A DNA stretch of 64,000 nt from contig JALIGW010000025.1 in NCBI GenBank assembly GCA_023053685.1, positions 10,867,953-10,931,952 on the forward strand, given 5' to 3'. Source of the stretch: Diadophis punctatus similis. Its lineage: Eukaryota; Chordata; Lepidosauria; Squamata; Dipsadidae. The position numbers were made by a program, and so were the translations under genes. Positions 45,938-57,353 of the stretch are shown here, piece after piece. Below the pieces are notes generated by a model that was given only the letters and a program-made list of their open reading frames with translations, searched no databases and had not been told where the DNA came from. Numbering within the stretch: position 1 is the first letter of the stretch; the number at the start of each line of letters is the position of its first letter.

Positions 45938-46260
45938 GTTCAAGAATATACTGTACAAACCGGTTGGCTTTGTTCTGTTTCAGCCTGAGTTGGAACTTGC
46001 GTGGAAGCATTTTATGATCTGTTCCACAGGCAACTCCTGGCCATATTTTTGCTGTTATAACTGAGCTCTCCTATATTCTCATCTTAATGATATAATCAGT
46101 TCGATTTCTGTGTACTCCATCTGGTGATGTCCATGTTTGTAGGTGCCATTTTGGTCCTTGAAGACTGTGTTAGAAATCAAGAAATCATTGGATGGGAAGA
46201 AACAGATTAATCACTCTCCTGCTTCATTTCCTTTTCAAAGTCATATAATTCAACAGTTTT
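45938..46260 (-). mobile_element. Bov-B (RTE) fragment, part 2
   Basis: Minus strand: 'ttatgatctgttccacaggcaactcctggcc', 'atataatcagttcgatttctg' and 'catctggtgatgtccatgtttgtag' follow the Bov-B ORF2 in order. Multiple stops. Confidence 0.6.
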
Positions 46261-46269
46261 CCTCCTTGC

Positions 46270-46805
46270 TGTTTCCAACTTCAACATTCCTGTGTCCAAC
46301 TACAAGCAGCACATATTGCCTGCACATTCTGCCCTTCCTCATTTTCTGCTGTTTTGTAGACATTTCTGAACTTTGAGCAATGGATACTAACATATTCTGC
46401 CAATTCCTGCTAGTGTATGGTAATAAAGCCCATTAGACTTAATGTAGATAGATAATACTTTGTCACTTTAAAAGAATTTCACAGTGAATTTTCTCACTTG
46501 GGAATAAAACTTCAAAGAAGTTTTCTTAAAATACATCAGTTCCTTGTATAACAGCTTGATACTAAGAGCAAATGATAAAAATCAGACTGTTGGTTTTCAT
46601 AATACCAGAAAATGTCAAAAGAATTTTAGTTTCTGGAAGCTGAGAAACAGATGAGTGCATAAGAGGCTTATTTTAAAAATATAAAACCAATAATAAGATT
46701 GAACATGTGTAGCATAAACTTTAAGAAACGTTAGAATCTCTTGTATTGAAGCTAGAGGGAAGTAGTAAAATGTCACATGTATGTCTAGAATTAAATATAT
46801 TCTGG
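46270..46805. repeat. R1 interspersed repeat, copy 2
   Basis: Counterpart of 34440-35160 in the same orientation, without the Bov-B insertion: 'ccttgtataacagcttgatactaagagcaaatgataaa' runs straight through the insertion point. Family not recognised. Confidence 0.65.
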
Positions 46806-46875
46806 TTTAAATGCATATGTGTTTGTGTGTGTTCCTGTCTTTCTCTCTATTTGGGTTCAGACTAAACTTGACCAT

Positions 46876-47439
46876 TGTTGAAAGAAATGTCCATCTGGGT
46901 TCAGTTCCAAGTGGGGAGAAAGACACTGGAAACATGGAGGCTGATTGGAAGGATGGTTTAATGGTGAACAGGACCATATGGGTTTGAAGTCCTGGGTAGC
47001 TGACCACATGGAGTGGAGAGTGAGTGTTATTTATACCCTCTCTTGGGCTTTGACCTTGAGCTTCCTGTTCCTGTGGCAAGGGCATGTATCCCATGTGGAG
47101 TCATGTTTGTCTGAATTAAGGTTGGTTGAACCTTGGGCTGATGTAATATCCCCAGGTGCCATGTGGTGAGTTCTGTTGCTAGATGGGTAGAGGGCTAATC
47201 CTATTATGTCCTGAGGGTCATGTCTTAATCCCATCAGCCTGGAGCTGGAAGTCTTTTGTTTTGTAGATAGGCTGGCCCAGTCCTCAATGGGCACCAAATA
47301 TCTGCTGGGGGCAGGGAGCTGCTTTGTCTTTAAAAACATGTTTCTCCTTTTCTCATCCAGGGAAATATAATATTCTGCCTTTTTAATATTTCCTAGAATT
47401 TTTCATTCTTCTAGGAGGGGTGGGTGCTAACTTTCTTCA
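46876..47439 (-). mobile_element. solo LTR, 564 bp
   Basis: On the minus strand it begins TGAAGAAAGTTAGCACC and ends CTTTCAACA. CCAT duplications lie at 46872-46875 and 47440-47443; the match extends to ACCAT if the terminal base is shared. A TATAAATAA box (47027-47035) is followed about 70 bp on by ATTAAA (46957-46962), the U3-R order of an LTR. No internal region is attached, so it is a solo LTR left by recombination. Ty3/gypsy or retroviral origin cannot be told from the LTR alone. Confidence 0.72.
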
Positions 47440-47443
47440 CCAT

Positions 47444-47860
47444 GAAATTAATCAATCTTCTACAGTATTTTTTTACATGAGGGATTGGAGCATAGATTTG
47501 GGTAATTATCCTATTAAAGATTGTGTACAAGGTCTAACTGATATTATTAGGTCATTGACTGCATTGGATTCAAGTAATGTGTTGGCTATAATCTTCCTGA
47601 CAATGAAAGTAATACTATCCCTTCTTTATTTTTCATGTCCAGGGTAGTAAATAAAATAACAAAAAGTGTCCAATTCCAGCTCATTTCAATTCGTGGATGT
47701 TAAAATTAAATGAACGGTTGATTTATTTCAGCTTTCACTATGTTCAGCTTTTTTATGTTCATGCTTCTTACGTTCCAGGTTCCCAAAGTAATTTTGTTCT
47801 TGCAACTTCATATTTTCCTTATCTGCATGGCAACATCAACGGCTAGACAGCCCAAAGTCT
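47444..47860. other. unassigned sequence
   Basis: No supported feature. Confidence 0.35.
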
Positions 47861-47955
47861 TTAATAGCCACCCAGTGTCCCCTGGGAGTTGGGCGGCATA
47901 TAAATCCATTTATTTTATTTATTTAAATAAATAAATTAAATAAATAAATAATCTA
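47861..47955 (+). mobile_element. L2 LINE 3' end fragment
   Basis: 'gccacccagtgtcccctgggagttgggcggcatataaat' followed by (AAAT)n. Plus-strand terminus of the L2 family seen at 18521. Confidence 0.75.
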
Positions 47956-48215
47956 GCCACATCATGAACATCATTAGTACTCTTCACTCTTCTTCAGTAA
48001 CATGCTGAGTCCCGTCAATTTGAGTCTCATCATGCAACGTTCTATCATCAATTGCTTTATCTTGCCTATCTATGTGGTTTTCTTGGTCTCCTCTCATACA
48101 GTAGGAATTGTTGCCTTTGCCATTGTCACTAAAGTGATATTTTGCCTCCACAATCTTTCTATACTGGTCCTACTGACCAATACAGTTTCCATCCTGATTT
48201 AGCTGGGCAGCTGGG
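47956..48215. other. unassigned sequence
   Basis: No supported feature; a 66-codon frame here shows no recognisable domain. Confidence 0.3.
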
Positions 48216-48441
48216 ATAAATAACCCTCACTTATGACTGTATGACTGTAACTTGTTGCTTGTATCCTTACGATTTATATTAATAATTGATTGTTTCCTGA
48301 TTGCTTATTTGAACCCTATGACAATCAATAAGTGTTGTACCTTATGATTCTTGACAAATGTATCTTTTCTTTTATGTACACTGAGAGCATATGCACCAAA
48401 GACAAATTCCTTGTGTGTCCAACCACACTTGACCAATAAAG
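48216..48441 (+). mobile_element. LINE-R 3' UTR
   Basis: 'cttatgactgtatgactgtaacttgttgcttgtatccttacg' through 'tgtacactgagagcatatgcaccaaagacaaattccttgtgtg' to GACCAATAAAGAA: the same 3' UTR as at 26925-27145 and 43980-44180. Confidence 0.82.
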
Positions 48442-48572
48442 AATTCTATTCTATTCTATTCTGTTCTGTTCTGTTCTGTTCTGTTCTGTTCTGTTCTGTT
48501 CTATTCTATTCTATTCTATTCTATTCTATTCTATTCTATTCTATTCTATTCTATTCCATTCTATTCTATTCA
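48442..48572. repeat. (TTCTA)n/(TTCTG)n microsatellite, LINE-linked
   Basis: Starts exactly at the LINE-R 3' terminus. Blocks of TTCTA, TTCTG and TTCTA again show a variant motif that expanded inside the array. Confidence 0.95.
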
Positions 48573-48598
48573 CACCTTGGGTGATGTTGCTAAAATTA

Positions 48599-48875
48599 CC
48601 GTGTTTCCCTGAAAATAAGACCCACCCCAAAAACAAGCCCCAGCCTGATTTTTTGGGGATGGGCCAAATATAAGCCCTACCCCGAAAATAAGCCTGGGGG
48701 ATGGGCATTGCCAGCATAAGAGGCAGCGAGCATGTGGGGGCCAACGGTGTCCGGAAGCAGCCACAGCCCACCGTCCCCTTGGCGCAGCACAAATACCAGT
48801 AAGTCCGAGCATGGAAGCAGAGGAGGGGGAAGACAGGCGATCCAGACATGCTGCGTGGCTGCCTGACTCATGGGA
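48599..48875. mobile_element. mariner-like MITE, one end only
   Basis: TA then CCGTGTTTCCCTGAAAATAA at the left, a well-known Tc1/mariner-type vertebrate MITE terminus distinct from the one at 3176. No matching right terminus was found, so it is truncated. Confidence 0.55.
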
Positions 48876-48884
48876 GGCTCACAG

Positions 48885-48944
48885 GAACTCACTTTTTCAG
48901 TTCTGCATTAGGCGGTTGTTAAATTATGTGAAGCCCACCTCTGC
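48885..48944 (-). mobile_element. hAT-A end fragment
   Basis: Reads on the minus strand as CAGAGGTGGGCTTCACATAA then TTTAACAACCGCC, matching the left end of the copy at 39314. Only about 60 bp remain. Confidence 0.55.
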
Positions 48945-49401
48945 AAATTAGGTGGGTTTTTTATGCTGGCTTGAAGCCAAGCTGGGATCAATATAGGACA
49001 GGAATAGTTTAAAGGAGCACTGTGGCTATGTCACAGAGTAATGTTAAAAGAGATTGGACAAATGGATGGAGAACAACATTGCTGATGATTACTACTCTTA
49101 ACAGCTATTCCTACCTATTCAATCAGCATGTCTGAAATACCAGCTTCTAAGGAGCAACATGTTGGTGCTTCTGAGCACCTTAAATGCATCTGGTTGACCA
49201 GTCCAATAACAATCTTTTTATGTTCTTATATTTTTGCAGGGATTCTTCATCATGAAGTGACTGATGTAGTGTGGTCACTTTGCAATCAGTCTCTGTAAAC
49301 TTCCTCAGACTGTCAATCAAATGAGGAGTTTGAAGTGCTGCCATTGAGAGAAGAATAATGGGGAAAGGGGGTTATAGCTTCCTCCCATTTGCACAGTGAA
49401 A
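48945..49401. other. unassigned sequence
   Basis: No supported feature. Confidence 0.35.
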
Positions 49402-49472
<71 letters not shown>

Positions 49473-49658
49473 CCTACCTACCTACCTACCTACCTACCTA
49501 CCTATCATCTATCTACAGTATCTATCTATCATCTACCTATCTACCTATCTACCTATCTATCTATCTATCTATCTATCATCTATCTATCTATCATCTATCT
49601 ATTATCATCTATCATCTATCATCTACAGTATCTATCATCTATCATCTATCTATCATCA

Positions 49659-49692
<34 letters not shown>

Positions 49693-49701
49693 TTATCTAT
49701 C

Positions 49702-49756
<55 letters not shown>

Positions 49757-49775
49757 CATCGTCTATCGTCTATCG

Positions 49776-49872
<97 letters not shown>

Positions 49873-49892
49873 TATCTAGCTAGCTAGCTATA
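49402..49892. repeat. (TATC)n array, ~490 bp
   Basis: Mostly TATC with blocks of TACC and TATCATC variants and a GTCTATC run near 49759-49780. Plus-strand frames of over 160 codons made of I/Y/L/S are artefacts. Complement of the GATA arrays elsewhere in the window. Confidence 0.97.
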
Positions 49893-51180
49893 TCTATTTC
49901 TATCCACCCTTCTTGGTTCATCTCCCAATAGGACTTCCCTAAACCCAAGAAGAGAAGATTGTATGCAAGAAGGTTTGTTCAGCCACAGCACTTGGAAGAG
50001 TCTCACTTGAGGAATGTTAGGTTTATACTCTACCAAGATGTCCTTTCTTACTTTTTCCTATAAAAATTAATAGATCTGTATGTGGAAAGCAAGAAGCTGC
50101 ATTTGGGGGTGGAGGGGGGTGGTAACATTATCATAGGGATTAATCTATTTGGCCTTTGGCTCTTTTCATCAAGAATTATTGCAGGATATTTCATGGCATA
50201 CTGTATTTCTCACCAGTGGCATAATGAGAGGGATTTTGCCAGTGGCCTCAACTCAATCAAGTCTCTGTTGTTTCATATGACAATGTTGTTACATTTGGCC
50301 ATGGTAAGTGGTCAGAAGTCTGAATGCAAATTGAATGGCATTTCACTTGAGACCTTAATCTACACAGTATGAAAAGGCTCAACCGCCAGGTATCCGCCCA
50401 TCTCATAATCAGGTTATTATTGTGTGTCGTTTTGAGAATTACATTTAGCAGCCATTAAGAGGAAAATGATTTTAGAACGAAATGGAAGGAAAGACTTGTT
50501 CCAGTTAGGATTTTTGGTCAGCAGTGCTTTTTATAGCTATAATCTCTGGAAAGCAAACTCACGGAGCACTCCTTTCAGGCATAAAGAGTTTTATGTGTGT
50601 CAAAGACTGGAACAGGATCTAGTGCTGGAAGCTTTGACCATACCTAATATCTCCTGGCTTTGTCCTCTTCCTACTTTTTACCTTGAGAATTTAAAAAACA
50701 AAACAAAATTGGAAAACTTCGAAAGAGGTGGCCTTCATTTCCAGTGTTAGGCCAGCTATGGAACTTGTTGAACATATCATACTTTTTGCATGCTTGGGTT
50801 GTTTAATTTCTCCAGACGTTTTTTAATTAAAATGTGACCTTGGAAAGGTTCCTACGTTGGGCCAAGCCATGGTTTGTTTGTTTGTTTTTTTATTACAGAT
50901 ACAATTGCAGAAGTCGTGATTCTTTGCACCTGTAACCCTATTGATCACAAGGAGCATTGGGAGTAGAGGACGCAAACATGCAGATTCTTCTTCGTTCCTT
51001 TCCTTGTTTCTGCTCTGCAGATTCTTAGGCTCTGTACTTAAAGCTGCTTTTACATAAAGCATACCATCCTTCTTTCCTTCTCCTTTCTCCCACAGCAAAG
51101 AGCTCAGTTGTAGGCGTTCTGTTCAATCATATCACTTCCTTAATACATTTGACTTGTCCTTTTTGGTTTTAATATTCTTT
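49893..51180. other. unassigned intergenic sequence
   Basis: About 1.3 kb with no repeat recognised. Frames of 94-96 codons (50082-50372, 50466-50750) have no recognisable domain. Confidence 0.4.
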
Positions 51181-51188
51181 CTCTAGAG

Positions 51189-51753
51189 CAGGGGGGTCAA
51201 TTTCATTGAGGGCCGCATCACGGTTGCATTTGACCTCGGGGGGGGGGGCAGGGTAGGCGTGGCCAGCTCGACATCACTCGTGACTGCCCAGTGCTAAGGC
51301 AGGACTTCCCTTAGACCCTCCCTCACTCTCATTATAATCTCCTTCCTTCCTTCCTCCCTCCCTTTCTTCCTTCTTTCTTTTTCTTTTTCCTTCCTGCTTC
51401 ATTCTCCTTTCTTCTTTTGTCCCCTCTTTCCATATTTTTCCTTCCTTGCTCTCATCCCATCTTTCCTTCTTTTTGTCTTTCCTCTTTCCCTTTCTCCTTT
51501 CCTGTCCCTTCTTGCATGCTCAAATGCAAAAGGGGAAACATTTCTCCTTTTGTTTTGTTTTTAGTTTGTTTTGCTAGCCTTCTGCCAGCAAAAATGGAGC
51601 CCAGGGGGGGCCGCGCAGCCCCCCTGAGCTCCATTTTTGCTGACAGAGGCACTGCAGGCTGGTCCTTTGTTGTTCCCAGGGTGGCCCCGCGGGCCAGATC
51701 TAAGTACCCCATAGGCTGGATCGGGCCTGCGGGCCTTGAGTTTGACACCCCTG
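51189..51753. mobile_element. hAT-C element, 565 bp
   Basis: Starts CAGGGGGGTCAATTTC and ends GAGTTTGACACCCCTG. Duplications CTCTAGAG (51181-51188) and CTCTAGAT (51754-51761). Interior has GGGCCGC/GCGGGCC blocks shared with 18369 and 30228, plus a TTCC/CTTT-rich run (51340-51500). Confidence 0.9.
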
Positions 51754-52001
51754 CTCTAGATAATCTTAATGGGCCTATTCTGTTCACATGTGAATGTTGT
51801 GCCAACTACCAACCTCAGTGACCCCACTGGATGATTCTACCCAGAATATCTCAGACTTTTCTCTACAGCTTATTCAAAGTTTATTAAAGAAACCACATTG
51901 GCAAGGTTCATACAGCATACTAATTTATAAATTATAGTAAGCTCAGAATACAGCAAAGAAAACCAAACCGATTTCCTTAGCGCAGCTGTGGTAGTATATG
52001 A

Positions 52002-52434
52002 CAGTGATGGCGAACCTTTTCTCCCTTGGGTGCCGAAAGCACGTGCACATGTGCTATCACACACGTGCGAGTGCCCACACCCATAATTCAATGCCTGCGG
52101 AGGGCGAAAACAGCCTCCCCCGCCCCCGCAGAGGCCCTCTGGAGGCCGGAAACGGCCCATTTCCCGACTTCCGGTGGGCCCAGTAGGCCCGTTTTTCACC
52201 CTCCCCAGGCTCCAGAGGCTTCCTTGGAGCCTGGGAAGGGCGAAAACGCCCCCTGCTTCCCCGGAGGCCCTCCGGAAACCTAAAATGCCCTCCCAGAGCC
52301 TCCGCGTGAGCCGAAAATCAGCTGGCTGGTGCGCACATGTGTGCTAGAGCTGAGCTAGGGCAACGGCTCGCGTGCCGGCAGATATGGCTCCGCGTGCCAC
52401 CTGTGGCACGCGTGCCATAGGTTCGCCATCACTG
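52002..52434. mobile_element. hAT-B element, 433 bp
   Basis: Starts CAGTGATGGCGAACC and ends GGTTCGCCATCACTG, perfect inverted repeats. Perfect 8-bp duplication GTATATGA at 51994-52001 and 52435-52442. The right subterminal 'ggctccgcgtgccacctgtggcacgcgtgccatag' equals that of 36241-37418, but the 108-bp units are absent and the interior differs. Confidence 0.93.
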
Positions 52435-52451
52435 GTATATGATATACTACA

Positions 52452-52788
52452 CAGGGGCGGGTTGCTTACTTACCGGTACCGGTGTGCTGCGCGCACATCT
52501 CCACTCACTACAGCGCATGCCCCCTCGCACAATTTTGCTTCTGCGCATGCATGGAAGCAAAATCTCGCTGAAATCTCGCGCACGCACATGTCCCCTCGCA
52601 AGATTTTGATGAGATTTTGCTTCTGCACATGCGCAGAAGCAAAATCGGCCAAAAATTCACCGAAAAAGATGGCGACACGTGCTACGGACCGGCAGAGAGG
52701 GCTCCGGAGCGGTCGCGCACAAATTGCGCAATCGGTCACTCCCTACTGGAGCTCCGCACCAGACAGCTCCATCAGGAACCCACCTCTG
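52452..52788. mobile_element. hAT-A element, 337 bp
   Basis: Starts CAGGGGCGGGTTGC and ends GGAACCCACCTCTG. Perfect 8-bp duplication ATACTACA at 52444-52451 and 52789-52796. Only 17 bases separate it from the hAT-B element on its left. 'gcatgcatggaagcaaaat' and 'gcacatgcgcagaagcaaaat' are internal repeats. Confidence 0.92.
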
Positions 52789-52796
52789 ATACTACA

Positions 52797-53340
52797 TCAA
52801 TTGAAAAGTCCAGAGCAAGAATTGCAAATGCTGTTAACGATCTAACAATATTTTATCATTTCACATCTTTTGTTTCTTTGTCTTTACCTGCATTCTTCCC
52901 AGTTCTGGAAAGCTTTTTCCTTGATTTCTGACATTTATCTCATTTCCTGGACTTACTCTCCTTCTATACCTTGCTGCATCCCCAAAATGCTCAGAGAGAA
53001 TAGTTGCATTCCTGTGATCCCAGGCTTCTGCAAGTTTTCACACAAGATGAGCTCGTCCGTTCTGTTTCTGCTGCTGCAGAAAATTTTCTTTCTCAGTAAG
53101 AAAAGATTGTGGAGAAATCTTTGCAGTGTTCCTTCTGGAGGTGAGAGGCAGGAGATTTCCCATTGGTGGAAATCTCGGTGTAATCCAGATGGTTCTTGCA
53201 GACCAGTTATTTTTTTCTAAGTTCCAAGCAGAGAAGAGCAGAAATCCAATATACAGGTGGAAAAATTTGAAAGGCATTAGGTATCTATCAAATCCTAGAT
53301 AGATAAGATGTATTCTATGTTTCCTAAATTGTCTGTGATG
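52797..53340. other. unassigned sequence
   Basis: No supported feature. Confidence 0.4.
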
Positions 53341-53434
53341 GTAGGTAGGTAGGTAGGTGGGTGGGTGGGTAGGTAGGTAGGTAGATAGGTAGGTAGGTAG
53401 GTAGATAGATAGATAGATAGATAGATGGATAGAT

Positions 53435-53499
<65 letters not shown>

Positions 53500-53519
53500 G
53501 ATAGACATGTGTGTGTGTT

Positions 53520-53564
<45 letters not shown>

Positions 53565-53573
53565 ATATATGTG
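53341..53573. repeat. compound (GTAG)n-(GATA)n-(GT)n microsatellite
   Basis: GTAG/GTGG to 53400, GATA to 53499, then GT from 53507. Minus-strand SIYLSIY frames are artefacts. Confidence 0.95.
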
Positions 53574-53646
53574 ACGAGAGCAAAATAGCTCGAAATAGAT
53601 CTATAATAATCTCCCTTTATTTTCATTTATCAGCAAAAAAATGTTA
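53574..53646 (-). repeat. ~70-bp unit shared with 33994-34046
   Basis: Reversed, this reads TTTTTGCTGATAAATGAAAA then 'taaagggaga', as at 33999-34028. At both loci a GT/CA array is directly attached, so the array is probably part of a mobile unit. Family not recognised. Confidence 0.6.
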
Positions 53647-53848
<202 letters not shown>

Positions 53849-54708
53849 GAGAGCGGGCATCAGAATTTCATTTTTTAGTGTGTGCTAGTGTGTTCAGAGA
53901 AAAAAGTGACAATAAAGGCCATCTTAACTCCAGCAGATCTGATTTTAGAAGTTTTGTGGTCACTTCCTTCCTTCCAAACATCATAACTATGAGTATTAAG
54001 ACACAAACTCTACATGATATAGAAAAAGCGTACAGGCTTTAGGGAAAAGGAGAGTCTCTCACACAAGCTGAGCTCAGGCTCCATGAGGACATGGACACGA
54101 TATGGAGTTTTCTTGGGAGTTTTTTTTTTTTTTGCTTTGCTTTGCCATCACCTTCTTTAGATCACTCTTTTTCATCTTTCCAGAGTAGCCCCTAGCCAGT
54201 GATTTTGGGATGGTTTCACATCTGATCTTGCTTCGAAAGGAAAATACAAATTTGACTTAGCTTCAATCTGATCCTGCTTAGAAGATCAGATAAAGGCATT
54301 CAATAGCTAAACAAGCTTCTGCAAACTACAGTGTTTCCTTCAGCAAGCCAGGCATTTCTTTGTATTTCTCAACTGCTTTTTGGGTTGGATGTGTTTATTT
54401 CGGGGTTACAATCCTGGATACCTGGACTCACTATTTAGAAGGAGTCAGTGAAGAAAGTACTGAAAAATTCAGTCAGACTTTAAAGCCATCCTTAAGAAAA
54501 TTCATTTCTTTGTTTATTTCAGCTATTTCCCTCAATTAAAAGGACTGGAGGGAGATTTTAATCAAACTCACAGCAGTACTTTGAGAGATTCTTAGATTTG
54601 CTACAAAAATACTCTTACTCAACTCTTTCCTTCACCATTTTATCAGTCTCTTTAAAGGAGAAATATAGTATAGAAATGAAACTTGCTGAACTCGGGAATG
54701 TGGTATTT
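53849..54708. other. unassigned sequence
   Basis: No supported feature in about 860 bases. Confidence 0.4.
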
Positions 54709-54716
54709 CCCTAGAG

Positions 54717-54877
54717 CAGCGGTGGGTTGCTCCCTGTTCGGCCCGGTTCGGTGAACCGGTAGCGACGGCGGTGGGAGGCTCCGCCCACCTGCCCGGGACG
54801 CTTCTGCACATGCGCAGAAGCATCACGCGCAAGCACACGCACAAACCAGTAGCAATGGGATTTAGAACCCACTACTG
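54717..54877. mobile_element. hAT-A element, 161 bp
   Basis: Starts CAGCGGTGGGTTGC and ends AACCCACTACTG. CCCTAGAG before it and GCCTAGAG after it (after three extra bases) are the likely duplications. Contains GGTGAACCGGTAGCG and CACATGCGCAGAAGC. Confidence 0.8.
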
Positions 54878-55065
54878 CGGGCCTAGAGTCTTAAATAAAA
54901 TGTATCCAGCATATTGGGCTGCATCTGACAGGCTGTTCTGTCAGTTTAGCAGTTCAAGCTAACTAAATTTCACCTTCATGGGCAATGGCTATGCAAAACT
55001 ATATCCAAAAGAACATTTAAACACATCAATGCATTTGGAAAAACCCTTTAGACAATAATCAACAA

Positions 55066-55068
<3 letters not shown>

Positions 55069-55154
<86 letters not shown>
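55069..55154. repeat. (TC)n microsatellite
   Basis: About 40 perfect TC units. Confidence 0.97.
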
Positions 55155-55155
<1 letters not shown>

Positions 55156-55737
55156 AATTTAATAAAGTTCTTCTATTTTTTGCAAGTAAATAAACTTCTG
55201 AAATCAATGTGGCTGGATGGGCTTAAAGCCAGCCACTTCATCCAAAATGCAAAGTGAACTGAAATTGGAAAACAGACTTTCACATTTGTTCCTTCCTTAT
55301 TTTCAAAACTGGAGTTTATATCAACCTGTCACCTTAAAACTAAACCTGAATACCTTTTAGAAGAGATATTTCTGCTGAATAGTGGATCCATCAGAGGAAA
55401 TTCCTAACCTTTCTGTAACTATTTGTATCCCATGTGCAACTAACCTTGATGATGTTGTGTCCAATTGTATACATAGAAGCAGGCTCCCCTGTCTTCAGTG
55501 TTGCTCCTCCCAGAAAAGTGTTCATATATCTGACTTTTGATGTGTGTGGTCTTTATATTTTTTTCCTTTTCTGTAAAGTGTAATATGAAAGAGCTGACAA
55601 CTGAAGCATGGTCTGTACCAGGTATGAACCTCCTCCTCCTCATTTGAATGTTGAATTGAGTCTTTTTGTGGTGGCCCCTAATTCTGAAATGTTATTCCAC
55701 AACTGAAGCACTTGGTGTTTTCTTTTACTTGGCAAAA
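55155..55737. other. unassigned sequence
   Basis: No supported feature. Confidence 0.35.
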
Positions 55738-55745
55738 CTCCTGAT

Positions 55746-55921
55746 CAGCGGTTCTCAACCTGTGGTCCACAGACCCCTGGGGGGGCCATGGTGTCATCCC
55801 AGGAGGTCCGCGAAGGCTTGAAGAAATGTTTTGTAAATCTTAGTTACGTTTTGGTGGTCCGCAGCCATGGTCCTTGGCCACAAACAGTATTTCGTGGTGA
55901 ATAAATGGTTGAGAACCATTG
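55746..55921. mobile_element. hAT-G MITE, 176 bp
   Basis: Starts CAGCGGTTCTCAACCTGTGG and ends GGTTGAGAACCATTG. Flanks CTCCTGAT and CTCACTAT match at 5 of 8, a decayed duplication. Same family as 62626-62810 ('cacagacccctgg', 'gcttgaagaaatgtt'). Confidence 0.75.
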
Positions 55922-56316
55922 CTCACTATTGTCTTTTTGGGAATTTTCTTCATTTATTAAAGAAAAGTGTTACTGCTTTATGTTTGTGTATGCATTTTCT
56001 CCACCTAGGTAGAAGTTCTTAGCCAACTTTGACTAATCTCAAAAAGCTAAGTAGAAGTAGAATGGGTAGGCATGTGAATGAGAGTCCAACAAGAGGTGTC
56101 GTGTCTGCAATTAGACTGAGAAGTTGAAAAATAAAACCTATCCTCAAGAAGGCCCCTTCCATATTTTTGCTAAGAGAGCTTCATGGACATATACAGGACA
56201 TCACTAGGAATTGAACTCAACTTGTGGAAACCTTTACTTACTATTTGTATTTTAATGGAAGTGTGGCATTCCATCATTTTAATACTGCCTAAGCATCATT
56301 TCTGGTGTAAAATCAA
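55922..56316. other. unassigned sequence
   Basis: No supported feature. Confidence 0.35.
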
Positions 56317-56324
56317 GATGTCAC

Positions 56325-56590
56325 CAGAGGTGGGTTCCTGCCGGAGCTGCCCAGTGCACAGCTCTGGTAGGGGGCGGCCGATTGCACAACCGCTCCGGAG
56401 CCCTCTCTGCCGTTCCACCCGGCGCAGCGCCATTTTTGGGGGTGATTTTGGGTCGATTTTGCTTCTGTGCATGCGCAGAAGCAAAATCGCGCCAAAATCT
56501 CATGAGGGGACTCGTGCGTGCACGAGATTTTGGCAAGATTTTGCCTCTGTGCATGCTCCGGCAGTGAGGTAAGTGAGCAACCTGCCCCTG
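56325..56590. mobile_element. hAT-A element, 266 bp
   Basis: Starts CAGAGGTGGGTTCC and ends AACCTGCCCCTG. Perfect 8-bp duplication GATGTCAC at 56317-56324 and 56591-56598. Interior near-palindrome around TGTGCATGCGCAGAAGC; frames of 60-77 codons on both strands come from it. Confidence 0.92.
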
Positions 56591-56598
56591 GATGTCAC

Positions 56599-57353
56599 CC
56601 GTGAAGATAAGGGTTATTCCAATTCAGATTAATGACAGGTTTATTTTCATTGGCATTGAAGGAGAGCTTTGGTAACGAGTCTGATAACGCCTTTTCCTAC
56701 TAACACATTTGACTAAAACAAATAAACTTCTTCTAATTTTCATTTTTTAGCAATTTTATTTTCATGAAAGCTTATGCCTTTTCATGATATTTGTTCATTG
56801 GAAAAGGTGCTAGGAGGGTCTTTTACTCATAGTGCCTGACAACACTGCTTCAAAGTTTCGTGACAAATATGAAGTAAGAGTTTCTAGTTATGTTCTCCTT
56901 GCCTAGAAAACAAACAACAAACAAACAAACCATAATACAGAGGCCAGAACATCACCTTCTAATCCTTTCCACTAGATAACTCTCTGCTGAAGATCCTCTT
57001 AGAAGGTGAGCTGTGGACTTGCCCTTTTCTCCAAGGTGACAACCCTCTAAGAAACTTCAGGCCTAGCGTCCCTCAGGGGCAAATTCTCTTTTGGATTTTA
57101 GGAAAATTCTTCCAGAATGCTTTTCCCCCTTAGAACAGCACCTTATCTGTAGTCTGCCACTTGTGGATTTACTATGTAGTGTTGGCTTCGTATTGTGGAT
57201 TTGGGCATTTCGTATTTTATATCTTGCTTGCTGATATTCAAACAAAAAGAAAGAGAAGTTGCAAAGAGAGATTCCAAGACAAAACGCTTGAACTGGAGTC
57301 CATTGGTCAGTTTGACTGGTGATTTGACATCTACAACAAGTTGGGATTAATAT
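56599..57353. other. unassigned sequence
   Basis: About 750 bases. A 108-codon minus-strand frame (57063-57389) shows no domain and partly overlaps a MITE, so it is not called a gene. Confidence 0.4.

Noticed and set aside
49389..49887. Plus-strand I/Y/L/S frames of over 160 codons, and similar frames at 13 kb and 53 kb
   Set aside because: Pure microsatellite translations (TATC/GATA), open because of repeat phase.
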